Shown piece by piece: positions 47,111-58,150 of a stretch of 64,000 nucleotides of DNA; position 1 is the first letter of the stretch, and each line of letters opens with the position of its first letter. The position numbers and the translations under genes were made by a program. Under the pieces are notes generated by a model, which saw only the letters and a program-made list of their open reading frames with translations, searched no databases and was not told the origin of the DNA. Source of the stretch: Dastarcus helophoroides (lineage: Eukaryota > Arthropoda > Insecta > Coleoptera > Bothrideridae); contig CM053331.1 in the NCBI GenBank assembly GCA_028583605.1, positions 39,995,283-40,059,282 on the forward strand. Reading direction: 5' to 3'.

Positions 47111-47413
47111 TACAACCTTTTTTATGTATTTTTTTATATTTTCCTAATTTATCAAAAAAACAAAATTTTTATTTTTTCCACATCTAATTTTTGGTCTCCT
47201 ATTTTTCATTACTTCACTACTATTCATTATTCCTATTCTATGTAAAATAAACTAACCTCTTAATTTGTAAACTGTCATGAAGTGACTTTTTCAATAAATT
47301 TAAATATCACGTAGTCGCATTTCAAACATTGTTTAGAAAATTGTCAACAAACCATAAAAATTTAAATATTTCCAAACTGGGCCGAAGAAATGTTAAATAA
47401 ATTGAAAAAAACA

Positions 47414-47862
47414 TAATATTTCCGGTCAATAAGGGTCTACCATGAAGAATAGTATTTCTGGTGGAGGTGCCGGATATATGACGCTGTATACATTTAATTG
47501 CGTTCCTGTTTTTGGTTGAACGTAAATGAGATGCAAGATACATGTACAACGTGTTCGAAGCAGATGCTTCGTAGCCGCAAACCGCTACAGCGAGTGAGGT
47601 TGAAACAATACATTCGCGGGTATTCTCATTCCATTGAATGGCTAGATCGTAGGTTACAAGAATCACTTGCCACAAGCAGAAGCATTTAAACATTTCATCA
47701 CCATGTAGACGCTTCTGCACTTGTATATTGTATTGAGCTAATTAGTTTTGAATGGCGTTTGCCAAACCTTGTTATGCAAAATCCAAAGGCTACAAAAGAT
47801 GTAAATTTATTTAAAATACAGTGTAGCGGATTGTGAAGTTAAAATTTAAAATATTTTTATTA
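47414..47862. other. Unique sequence between palindrome and LTR
   Basis: GC-balanced single-copy sequence. The 132-codon minus frame 47322-47720 starts here, but its C-terminal part is made of palindrome-arm sequence, so it is probably fortuitous. A 63-codon plus frame at 47498-47689 overlaps it. No domain was recognised. Confidence 0.4.
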
Positions 47863-47866
47863 ATAT

Positions 47867-49157
47867 TGTAACGAAATGTAAATTGTAGAATTTTGTACGT
47901 AAGAAAAGTTTCTAGAAAGATCTGATAAGGGGAAAGCGGCCGCGATAACGAAACATCGTTATTTTCAGGCTCACAGAGTGCATTCAGATTTCAACCTGAA
48001 AATAACAAAAATATGACCGTCATCCCCACGGACGAATATGGGAAAACGTTCCCAAAATATAATTTGAATGCACTCTGTTTCTTTCGCCATATTTTCGTTA
48101 TTCTCAAGCATTCAGATTTCAATCTGAAGGTACTCTCTTAGGAGCCTGCACGTTCCCAGAATACGATTTGAATGCACTCTGTTCCAGACGTTCCCAAAAG
48201 AATGTTGGGAACTATTTGGGAACAAAATTTTGGGAACGTATTCTCATATTCGTCCGTGGGAGTGACGATTATATTTTCGTTATTTTTAGGCTCCTAAGGT
48301 ACTCGAAGAGTTCACGCTAGTTCGACCTCAAAGAGGATTTTGGATCAGAGGGAAAGTTATAAGTTTAGCTATTAAGAGTAGATTTCCGAAGGCTCTAATT
48401 TGTAAACTCGTACAAAGTACGAGCCTGAACTCTTCGAGCACCTTGGGAGCCTAAAAATAACGAAAATATAACCGACACCCCCATGGACGAATATGAGAAT
48501 ATGTTCCCAATTTTTTTTTCCCAAATAGTTCCCAACATTCTTTTTGGGAACGTCTGGAACAGAGTCCATTCAAATCGTATTCTGTGTTCCCATATTCGTC
48601 TGTGGGGGTGACGGTTATATTTTCGTTATTTTTAGGCTCCTAAGGTACTCGAAGAGTTCACGCTAGTACTTCGCACGAATTTACAAATTACAGCCTTCTG
48701 AAATCTAGTCTCAATAGCTAAACTTATGGATAACTTTTCCAGTGATTCAAAATCCTCTTTGAGGTCGAACGAGGTGGAGGATTTTTCGTGTGATTTTGCA
48801 GCAGACACCGAATTGTATTTGGACTCACAAAGCGTTGAATCATATTTAAAATTTCTTAAGAAGTTTTATAAGATTATACGTAAATTTAATTAATCATAAA
48901 TCCAGCGTTCCAGAAATTTCGGCAAACGATAAGCCTTATCTGCGTGATTTTTCTAGAACCTGGGAGTCAAAACTATATAAGGCGGTCAGCTTTCCCTCAA
49001 GTCAGTTAGAGTCGGTGTAGTTAAATAGTGAGTTACCAGTTAGAAGTCAATAAGTGAGTTAATTGTTCAGTTGTAGTGATTCGAGTTGAGTTTAAAAATT
49101 AAGTGGGTATTATTCAATTCACGTGTTAATCAATTCGAACCGATAAGGCTCGTAACA
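47867..49157 (+). mobile_element. Solo-LTR-like element with 4-bp target duplication
   Basis: It starts TGTAACG and ends CGTAACA, so it has the TG...CA ends of LTRs, and is flanked on both sides by ATAT (47863-47866 and 49158-49161). A TATATAAG box lies at 48974, followed by GTCAGTTAGAGTCG, as in an insect LTR core promoter. The U3-like part (47990-48620) is packed with inverted modules containing AACGAAAATATAACCGTCA and ACGAATATGGGAAC. The second LTR and internal genes are absent. A Ty3/gypsy-like origin is plausible from the 4-bp duplication but unproven. Confidence 0.6.
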
Positions 49158-49161
49158 ATAT

Positions 49162-49597
49162 GCTATTTGAGAGATACTAAAAGAAATTAATTATTGGTTT
49201 GAGATATCTGTCGAATGTTTACAAGTTATTAGAGTTCGTTGGTATTTATATTTACTTTGAAAAAATTGACAATCTAAATGGAACAGAGGCAAACACAAAT
49301 CAAAATTAGGCTTGAAATAGAGCTTTATACGAAGCACAGTCGACAGGCTTAGCACAACGTACGTAAGCTTGTTGACATCGAAATTGATTCGTCAGGGGTT
49401 GGTAACCACCGTTGGCATTATTGTCGGACAGCAATCACACTAAGACGCAGAGATGAGATCATAGCGCATTGTCCTTTGGGAAATCTAACGCTAAAAGACG
49501 GGATTATCACGAGATTCGGACATCTGCGGCTGTTTGTCGACCCATGAAGCCATGCAACGTTACCGTGCTCTCAAATCCCACTTACGTATTGTACATG
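49162..49597. other. Unique sequence, no gene recognised
   Basis: Short single-copy stretch between the LTR and inverted LTR pieces. GC rises near 49320-49570. No long frame or recognisable domain was found. It may be retroelement internal sequence or host DNA. Confidence 0.4.
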
Positions 49598-50575
49598 GAT
49601 TTATGATTAATTAAATTTACGTATAATCTTATAAAACTTCTTAAGAAATTTTAAATATGATTCAACGCTTTGTGAGTTTGAATACAATTCAGGGTCTGCT
49701 GCAAAATCACAGGAAAAATCAGCTTGACACCTCGTCGACCTCAAAGAGGATTTTGGATCAGAGGTAAAGTTATAAATTTAGCTATTAAGAGTAGATTTTC
49801 GAAGGCTCTAATTTGTAAACTCGTACAAAATACTAGCCTGAACTCTTCGAGCACCTTGGGAGCCTAAAAATAACGAAAATATAACCGTCACCCCCATGGA
49901 CGAATATGAGAATACGTTCCCAGGGAAAGCTGACCGCCTTATATAGTTTTGGCTCCCAGGTTCTAGAAAAATCACGCAGATAAGGCTTATTGTTTGCCGA
50001 AATTTCTGGAACGCTGGATTTATGATTAATTAAATTTACGTGTAATCTTATAAAACTTCTTAAGAAATTTTAAATATGATTCAACGCTTTGTGAGTCCAA
50101 ATACAATTCGGTGTCTGCTGCAAAATCACACGAAAAATCCTCCACCTCGTTCGACCTCAAAGAGGATTTTGGATCACAGGGAAAGTTATAAACTTAGCCA
50201 TTAAGAGTAGATTTCCGAAGGCTCTAATTTGTAAACTCGTACAAAGTACCAACGTGAACTCTTCGAGCACCTTGGGAGCCTAAAAATAACGAAAATATAA
50301 CCGTCATCCTCATGAACGAATATGAGAATACGTTTCCAAAATTTTGTTCCCAAATAGTTCCCAACATTCTGTTTGGGAACGTCTGGAACAGAGTACATTC
50401 AAATTGTATTCTGGGAACGTGTTCCCATATTCGTCCGTGGACGTGACTGTCATACTTTCGTTATTTTTAGGCTCCTAATAGAGTGCATTCAAATTGAAAT
50501 TTGGATGCCTGAAAATAACGAAAATATGGCGAAAGAAACAGAGTGCATTCAAATTATATTTTGGGAACGTGTTCC
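49598..50575 (-). repeat. Inverted, rearranged copies of LTR sequence
   Basis: 49598-49920 is the reverse complement of the LTR region at about 48590-48895, and 49921-50330 is the reverse complement of about 48600-49010, including the inverted TATA box (CCTTATATAG at about 49933). 50330-50575 holds further U3 modules. The two inverted pieces are joined head to tail, so at least one local rearrangement followed insertion. Confidence 0.8.
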
Positions 50576-50583
50576 CATATTCG

Positions 50584-53500
50584 ACGAGGCGTTAAATACC
50601 GCGACGCATTCCAAGAGTTTATTGGTTACAATCCATCACGTGATCTGTTGAATTACTATTGGCTGAATGGATATCATAAAAGCGCGGGTTTCTTGAGAAC
50701 CGTATACCTTCACCTTAGGAATGTCGATTCCTTTTTAGAATACTCGATTTTTGGATCGATTCGAATCGTGAGCAAAAGTATCGATTCCCGATAAAATTAG
50801 GTGCTGAAAAATCGATTTCCGATTAATCGCCTTGTTGGTGAAATTTTTAAACATTTCTAATAAAAAAAAAATTGAATAATAATGATGAATTGACGTAGTT
50901 TAATTTTCAAAGTTTTTTCTTGGATTTTAAACACTAATATTTATATTTTAATTATTTATATTTGTTTTCTGCTTTGTTTTTTATTTAGACATTTTTGGTT
51001 TTTTTACAAAAATGTAGAAGGGGCATGCATTTATAAAAATATATTTAGAAATATGATGTTTAAACTAGAAATTATGAGACTAAAGTCTACTACTTTATTC
51101 TCTAAATTTCGACTTTTTTTAAAGAAATTTCATAAATAAAGTCGAAATGTCGGTTTTAATCTGGAAACTTCAACTTTCTTTTCACGAAATTTCGAGATAA
51201 GTGGAAATTTCTTATTCTATGGTTAGGTTAGGCAGATGACAGTTAAGCCCCACCAACTCTTAGAATATAAGACTCTATTCTAAGCACCAACCCTTTTACA
51301 ATTTAATATTGGCACCACTAGGGTACGTTCAGTTCGACTTTTTTCTTAACATTTTAAGGTTGAAGTAGAATTTTTGAGAAAAAAGTCGAAATTTCGACAT
51401 TTTACAACAACGTAGATTAAAAATTATTACATTTAGAAATTTCGACATTTTACAAAAGCGTAAAAAGGACATTGATTAAAAAAATATACATTTTTAAAGA
51501 TTTCGACTTTTTTCTCGAAATTTCGACTTTAATCTTGAACTTTCGGATTTAAATTCGAAATTTCGGCTTTAAGCTCGAAATTTCGGCTTTAAGCTCGAAA
51601 TTTCGTCTTTACACTCAAAATTTCGACCTTTTTCTCGAAAATTCGGCTTTTTTCTTGAAATTTCTACTTTTTTTCTAAAATTTTGAGATTAATGTCGAAA
51701 TTTCGATTTTAATCTTGGATTTTCGACTTTGATATCGAATTTTTTCTCGAAATTTCTCTATGGTTAAATTAAGCAGATGACAGTTACGTCCCACCATTCC
51801 TCTTTCCCAACAATCTTAACAGTTGCTAGTAGGGTGCGTTCAATAATTCCTATTTTTAATCAGCAAATTTTGGTCTTTTTTTTAGAAATTTCGAGATAAA
51901 AATTGAAATTTCGAAGAAAAAACGTCGAAATTTCGAGTTTTAAATCGAAATTCCTTGATTAAGATCAAAATTTCGAGAAAAAAGTCGGTATTTGAGAAGA
52001 AAAGTCGAAAATTCAAGTTTAGTCGAAATTTCGAGAAAAATGTCAAAATTTCGATATTAAGGTCAAAATTTCGAGAAAAAAAAATCGTTATTTGAGAAAA
52101 AGGTCGAAAATTGAGAAAAAGAAAACGAAATTTCGAGAAAAAAGACGAACTTTTCAGATTGAGGTCGAAATTTCGAGAAAAAAGTCGAAATTTGAGAAAA
52201 ACGTCGAAATTTCGCGAAAAAGTCGAAATTTTGAAATATTTCGAGAAAAAAGTCGAAATTTGACAAAAAGGTCGAGATTTCGACAAAAAAACGAAATTTC
52301 GAGAAAAAAAACAAACTTTTCAGATTAAGGTCGAAATTTCGAGAAAAAAGTCAAAATTTGAGAGAAACGTCAAATTTCGAGAAAAAGTCGAAATTTTGAA
52401 ATATTTCGAGAAAAAAGTCGAAATTTAAGAAAAAAGTCGAGATTTCGAAAAAAGTCGAAACTTCGATAAAAAAAAGTCGAAATTTCGAAAAAAAAGTCGA
52501 AACTTTGACTTTAAAGTCGAAATTTCCAAAAAAATGTCGAAATTTCGATATTAAGGTCAAAATTTCGAGAAAAAAGTAGAAATTGGGGAAAAAAAAGAAA
52601 TTTCGCGAAAAAGGTCGAAAGTTGAAGAAAAAGGACGAAATTTTGAGAAAAAAAGTCGAAATTTGAGAAAAAAGTCAAAATTTCGAGAAAAAGGTCCAAA
52701 TTTGGAGCCTTAAATCGAAATTTGAAAAAAAGGTCGAAATTTCTAAAAATAACATTTTTTTTATTCGATGTCTTTTCTATGATTTTGTAACATTTCGAAA
52801 AAGCTGAAATGTGAAAAAAAATCGAGATTTTGAGAAAAAAACTCGAAATTTTGAATTTAAAGTCGAAATTTCGAAAAAATAATGTCGAAATTTCGATATT
52901 TAAGGGCAAAATTTCGAGAAAAAAGTTGAAATGTGAGAAAAACGTCAAAATTTCGAGAAAAAAGTCGAAATTTCTAAAAATAACATTTTTTTTAATCGAT
53001 GTCTTTGTAACATTTCGAAAAAGTTGAAATTTGACGAAAAAAGTCGAAAATTAAGAAAAAAAGTCGAAATTTTGAGAAAAAACTCGAAATTTTGAATCTA
53101 AAGTCGAAATTTCGAAAAAAAATGTCGAAGTTTCGATATTAAGGGCAAAATTTCGAGAAAAAAGTCGAAATTTGAGAAGAAAGTCGAAATTTGAGAAAAA
53201 CGTCAAAATTTCGAGAAAAAAGTCGAAGTTTCGAAATATTTCGAGAAAAAAATCGAGATTTCTAGAAAAAAGTCGAAATTTCGAGAAAAAAATCGAAATT
53301 TGTGAGAAAAGTCGAAAGTTTGAGTCCAAAGTCGAAATTTTGAGAAAAATATCGAAATGTTAATATTAAGGTCAAAATTTTCTAGAAAAAAGTTAAAATT
53401 TGAGAAAAGAAACGAAATTTCGAGAAAAAGGTCGAAATTTCGAGAAAAAAAATCGAAATTTGAGAAAAAAGATAAAATTTCGAGAAAAAAGTCGAAGTTG

Positions 53501-54966
53501 TGAAAAAAGTCGAAATTTCGAGAAAGAGTCGAAATTTTGAGAAAAAAAAGTCGAAATTTCAGAAAAAAGTCGAAATTTCAGGAAAAAGTCAAAATTTCGG
53601 GAAAAAAGTCGAAATTTCGAGCTTAAAACCAAAATTTGAGAATAAAAGTCGAATTTTTTAATCGATGTTCTTTCTGCGCCTTTGTAACATTTCGAAAAAG
53701 TTGAAATTTCCAGAAGAAGTCGATATTTAAGAAAAAATTTGAAATGTTGAGAAAAAAAGTCGAAATTTTGGGTTTAAAGTCGAAATTTAGAGAAAAATGT
53801 CGAAATTTTGATATTAAGGTCAAAATTTCGAGAAAAAAGTCAAAATTTTAGGAAAACGTCGAAATTTTGAGAAAAAATTCGAAATTTGAGAAAAAAGTTG
53901 AGATTTCGAGGAAAAAGTCGAAATTTCGAGAAAAAAAAGTCGAAATTTCGAGAAAAAAGTCGAAATTTATAAAAATAACGTTTTTTTTAATCGATATCCT
54001 TTCTGCGCCTTTGTAACATTTCTAAAAAGTTGAAATTTCTAGAAAAAAGTCGAAATTTAAGAAAAAATTTGAAATGTTGGGAAAAAAGTCAAAATTTTGG
54101 GTTTAAAGGCGAAATTTAAAGAAAAATGTCGAAATTTCGATATTAAGGTCGAAATTTCGAGAAAAAAGTCAAAATTTCAGGAAAACGTCGAAATTTGAGA
54201 AAAAAGTTGAGATTTCGAGAAAAAAATCGAAATTTCGAAAAAAAAAGTCGAAATTTCGAGAAAAATGTCCAAATGTTAAAGTCAAAATTTCGAAAAAAAA
54301 GCCAGTATTTGAGAAAAAAGTCGTAAATTGAGAGAAAAAAAACGACATTTCTTGAAAAAAGTCGAACTTTTCAGATTAAGGTAGAAATTTCGAGAAAAAG
54401 TCGAAATTTTGAAATATTTCGAGAAAAAAGTCGAAATTTCGGGAAAAAAAATCGAATTTCGAGAAAAAAAGTGGAAATTTCGAGGTTAAAAACAAAATTT
54501 CTACAAATAACATTTATTTTTTAAATCGATTTAATTTCAAAGCGTTTGTACCATTTCGAAAAAGTTTAAATTTTCAGAAAAAAAGTCGAAATTTCCAGAA
54601 AAAAAGTCGAAATTTTGAGAAAAAAAAGTGGAAATTTAAGAAAAAAGTCAAAACTTGAAATAAAAGTTTGAGAAAAAAATCAAAATTTCTAAATATAAGA
54701 TTTTTTTTTAATCAATGTCCTTTCTACGCCTTTGTAACATTTCGTTAAATTTCAATTTAAAAATTAAAATTTTTACTTTTTTCTAGAAATTTTGACTTTT
54801 TTTCGAAATTTGGGAATTATTGTAAAGTCGATGTAAGACGCAAATATCATGTTTTAAAAATCGCGCCCTTGTCATCTTATGAATCCAACCAATGGAAATT
54901 CACAAATCACGTGACCAATTTTAACCAATACCTTTTTGGAATGCGTCGCGGTATTTAACGCCTCGT
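50584..54966. mobile_element. 4.4-kb foldback-type DNA transposon, non-autonomous
   Basis: Terminal inverted repeats start with ACGAGGCGTTAAATACCG: 50584-50668 and 54882-54966. The outer 30 bp are identical and the rest roughly three-quarters so. The 8-bp direct repeat CATATTCG flanks it at 50576-50583 and 54967-54974, and a related empty site GTTCCCATATTCGTCCGTGG is present at 50421. The inside is filled with GTCGAAATTTCGAG tandem units facing one way in the left part (51100-51880) and the other way in the right (51880-54800), the architecture of foldback elements. No transposase is encoded. Confidence 0.85.
51100..54830. repeat. GTCGAAATTTCGAGAAAA tandem array in two orientations
   Basis: Short, variable units of about 18-25 bp contain the palindromic core TCGAAATTTCGA. 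The strand bias flips near 51880 and again near 54760. A spacer (AATCGATGTCCTTTCTnCGC then CTTTGTAACATTTCG) recurs near 52770, 52995, 53660, 53985, 54525 and 54705, and inverted near 51435-51475. A second block (GCAGATGACAGTTA) occurs at 51232 and 51773. Frames rich in SKFRLFSRNFDFF are translations of the array. Confidence 0.9.
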
Positions 54967-54974
54967 CATATTCG

Positions 54975-55235
54975 TCCGTGGGGGTGACAGCCATATTTTC
55001 GTTATTTTCAGGCACTCAGATTTCAATCTGAATGCACTGAATGTTTGGAGCCTGAAAATAACGAAAATATAACCGTCACCCCCACGGACGAATATGGAAA
55101 CACATTATTTCAGGCACTCAGATTTCAAACTGAATGCACTATGTTAGGAGCCTGAAAATAACGAAAATATAACCGTCACTTCCACGGACGAATATGGAAA
55201 CACATTCCCAGAATACAATTTGAATGCACTCCGTT
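54975..55235 (-). repeat. LTR-derived modules, right of the foldback insertion
   Basis: Continuation of the LTR U3 modules interrupted by the transposon: ATTTTCGTTATTTTCAGGCA, then GATTTCAATCTGAATGCACT and the inverted AACCGTCACCCCCACGG. Ends where unique sequence begins near 55236. Confidence 0.8.
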
Positions 55236-56235
55236 GCTCTCGTCATTAGTTAACGACGAAATTCAGTACACTGCTGGGTATTTGTTCTCTGACGAATATA
55301 CTCGCTGCGATTTTTTTTGTTAAAAATACCGGCCGTATTTACGCATTATAAAAGACTCTAAATACAATTCAAACCCGAATGCAATGTGCGTCCAACATAC
55401 AATTAAGGATCAAATGTCTCTCGCTGCTAAATCACATGAAAAATCGGGGCCTTGAGTGGCAAACAATGCGGCCTTTGGACCCCCATGCCACTTGATCTTT
55501 ATTTCATAACTATTGACGCGGAAACACACAATAGAAGTGCATTTGTAGGCATCTTGGAAACTACTCTGTAATTGGCACATATCGAGTCTGTTAGAAAGCA
55601 GATGAGTGATAAATAACTCGGTCCGAGTTGAGTAATTCGGTCCGAGTTGAGTGGAACTTAAAAGAGATTCTTGCCCTCGACCATGGGTCGTTTTCGTGGT
55701 GAATGTTTTTCTTCTTTAGATCTAAATTCGTGGTGTGAAAAACTGTTTCCAGTTTGTTTAAATTCGGAGATACACGCGAGTGAATTTATCGGATGGTCGC
55801 GACAGATATCCTTCGAGGAAGTCAAGAGCGAGCGATATTCACATCACATATAATTAGATCAAGGGGCTTTGGTATTGGCACATGAGATTCACTTTATTCC
55901 GGGATATATTCGGGGCGATATAGCTGGAGGAAACAACTCGATAATTAGAGGACTAATTACTGAAATTCGATTTAAACGACACAAGCTGCTATTCGCTTTA
56001 CATTCGGCACACTCTGATGATTTCGAGGATGATTTCTATAGGAGCTGAATCGAATGAAATCATCTCGTGGATGGAATTAAATATTGCATACATCGAAACT
56101 GTGCAACTAATTCTGATTGAAGCTAGTTATTGCAATCGCGATAAAATGCTTATAAAGAAGACAATTTGATCAATTCATGATTAAAACAAAGAGTACATTA
56201 ATTTAAAAAAACTGCAAAAAAAAATAAATCGACGC
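55236..56235. other. Unique sequence, no gene recognised
   Basis: About 1 kb of single-copy DNA. The 60-codon plus frame ending at 55853 has an internal ATG at 55683 but no recognisable domain. Nothing else is supported. Confidence 0.45.
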
Positions 56236-56716
56236 AATATCCAAAGTCACAAAGAGATCGTGCAAATTTTTTGTTAATTCGATGGAAAATAATTCATTTT
56301 ATTTTAATTAGAGAAGGGGAAGCTGCTCTCCTATTAGTCATTGCTTTATGTAGTTAAGAAAGTTGGTGCAAAATAGCATAGATGGCACTGTCAAAGTGAT
56401 AGACCAGCACTATTATTATTATTATTATTATTATTAAAATTTGTTAAATTAGTTTCGATGTAAAGACTTTCAATATAACGCAAATGGAGCTCAGACAGTA
56501 AGTAGATAACCAGACAATAACGTAATACAATCAACTATCTAAAGTCACAAAGAGTTCGTGCAAATTTATGGTTTGTTAATTTGACTAATTCATTTTATTT
56601 TCATTATGGAATCGGAAGCTGCTCTCCTATTAGTCATTGCTTTATGTATGCACTTCTAGTTAAGAAAGTTGGTGCAAAATAGCATTGACAGCACTGTCAA
56701 AGAGATAGACCAGCAC

Positions 56717-56759
<43 letters not shown>

Positions 56760-57480
56760 ATTTGTTAAATTAGTTTTGATGTAAAGAGTTTCAATATAAC
56801 GCAAATGAGTCTCAGACAGTAAGTAGATAATCATATAATAACGTAATACAATCAACTATCCAAAGTTACAAAGAGTTCGAGCAAATTTATGGTTTGTTAA
56901 TTTGCTAAAAACTAATTTATTTTATTTTAATTATGGAATAGATAACTGTTTTGCTATTAGTTAGTGCGTTATATATGCTCTTCTATTTAAGAAAGATGGT
57001 GCAAAATATGCTGGCCTGTCAAAGAGGTAGGCCTGTCAAAGAGATAGATTAGCACTATTATTATTATTTGTTAAACTAGTTTCGATGTAAACAGTTTCAA
57101 TGTAGCACAAATGGGTCTAAAACAGTAGGTAAATAATCATATAATAACGTAATATAATCAAGTATCCAAAGTTACAAACAGTTCGTGCAAATTTATAGTT
57201 TTTATGTGGAACGGATTGGTCCTTAGTTATCTTAAAAAATTGAAATACAAATCTTGTTCCTTGAAACCAAACAAGATTAAAAAACACAACAAAGGTTTCT
57301 CTAACGCGTTTCGATAGCCAAGCTATCATCTTCAGAGAGATACTGATACTTTTTTTTAATCTTTCTGTTTTCAGGGGACAATACTTGTATTTCAATTTTT
57401 TTTATGGTTTCTTAATTTGATAGAAACTAATTCGTTTTATGTTAATTGTAAAATAGATAATTGCCCATCCAAACTCACAA
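56236..57480. repeat. About 310-bp tandem repeat with (TTA)n tracts
   Basis: CCAAAGTCAC or a variant recurs at about 56239, 56540, 56861 and 57167. Each unit contains GCTGCTCTCCTATTAGTCAT-type sequence (decayed in later copies) and a (TTA)n tract of different length (56409-56436, 56715-56758 and a short one at 57056). Related sequence (ATCCAAAGTTAC) occurs at 62679 and 63136. Confidence 0.8.
57205..57400. mobile_element. Hairpin foldback family, copy 6
   Basis: The left arm is complete (GTCCTTAGTTATCTT, GAAATACAAATCTTG, TCTAACGCGTTTCGATAGCC, TATCATCTTCAGAGAG). The right arm is reduced to its outer part (TTTCAGGGGACAATACTTG). It lies within the 310-bp repeat region, so it inserted after that array formed or alongside it. 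Confidence 0.8.
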
Positions 57481-58150
57481 ACAGTTTGCACCAAACTGAC
57501 AGAAATCCATTTTTAAGCAGCCCACGAAGATTCTATTACTCGTAGTCAGTTTTTCGTTACGGTTCTGTGCGCAGCCTCATCAAAACCCCGTGCAGATTAC
57601 CCCAGTAATCCAGCTTTCCGTGGTCTAACCGAAGTTGCGGGGAGTTCCTCGACTGCACCTGATGCCCGTTATAACTCATATAAAAGTGAAGTTATAAGCT
57701 GAGACATCGGACGTTTTATAAATTGCCCGGATTAATTTTATTTTCTGTTGGCTACAGATTGGAATATCGCCGCACCTAAGGTGCGAAACGTCATAGTGAC
57801 CTAAAGGGCCGTTTCGATTAACAGGATGACACAAACCCGGAAATTAAACAGTGACGTTCTTCATAATTAAAGAGCACCCAGGCCATATCGCTTCCTATAA
57901 TGAACCCCTCTGTCGAAACGGGTGGACCGCTGGACATTTGCAATCACGCCCGTTGATTAATGGTCCGAACAGCATGCTCTACATCGACCTTTCCTCCATT
58001 TATCATGTGGGCCGATATACTATTAAACTGTTTCAATTTACCTTTAGAATGTTCGCTTTCCCGTGCTCTACAACCAATTAAACTTTGCGCGACAAAAAAC
58101 CACTTCGGTAATAGTTTCGGTGTAAACAAAACTTCAAACACCCATCGAGG
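57481..58150. other. Unique sequence, no gene recognised
   Basis: GC-balanced, single-copy sequence. Overlapping frames on both strands (57851-58081 +, 57944-58141 -, 57960-58202 +) indicate composition rather than coding. It carries a short palindrome CGCACCTAAGGTGCG near 57771. Confidence 0.45.

Larger units (their letters stand above)
46309..47413. mobile_element. 1.1-kb palindromic element with paired hammerheads
   Basis: Two arms of about 530 bp are inverted copies meeting at a 20-nt centre (46842-46861). The innermost part is perfect for CTCCGAGGGCTAATACCCCT. The outer ends are TGTTTTTTTCAATTTATTTA and its complement. Arms differ by scattered substitutions and small indels. Each arm carries one hammerhead motif (minus strand in the left arm, plus strand in the right). 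Penelope-like elements are known to have terminal repeats in either orientation and to carry hammerheads, so this may be two inverted pseudo-LTRs without a body. No reverse transcriptase lies inside and no target duplication was found. Confidence 0.85.

Noticed and set aside
47322..47720. 132-codon minus frame as a gene
   Set aside because: Its C-terminal part is palindrome-arm sequence, also read as a frame in the other arm (46215-46400 +). No domain or splice structure supports it.
51882..53823. Long frames rich in SKFRLFSRNFDFF
   Set aside because: Translations of the GTCGAAATTTCGAG array. Frames are open because the repeat lacks stops in that phase.
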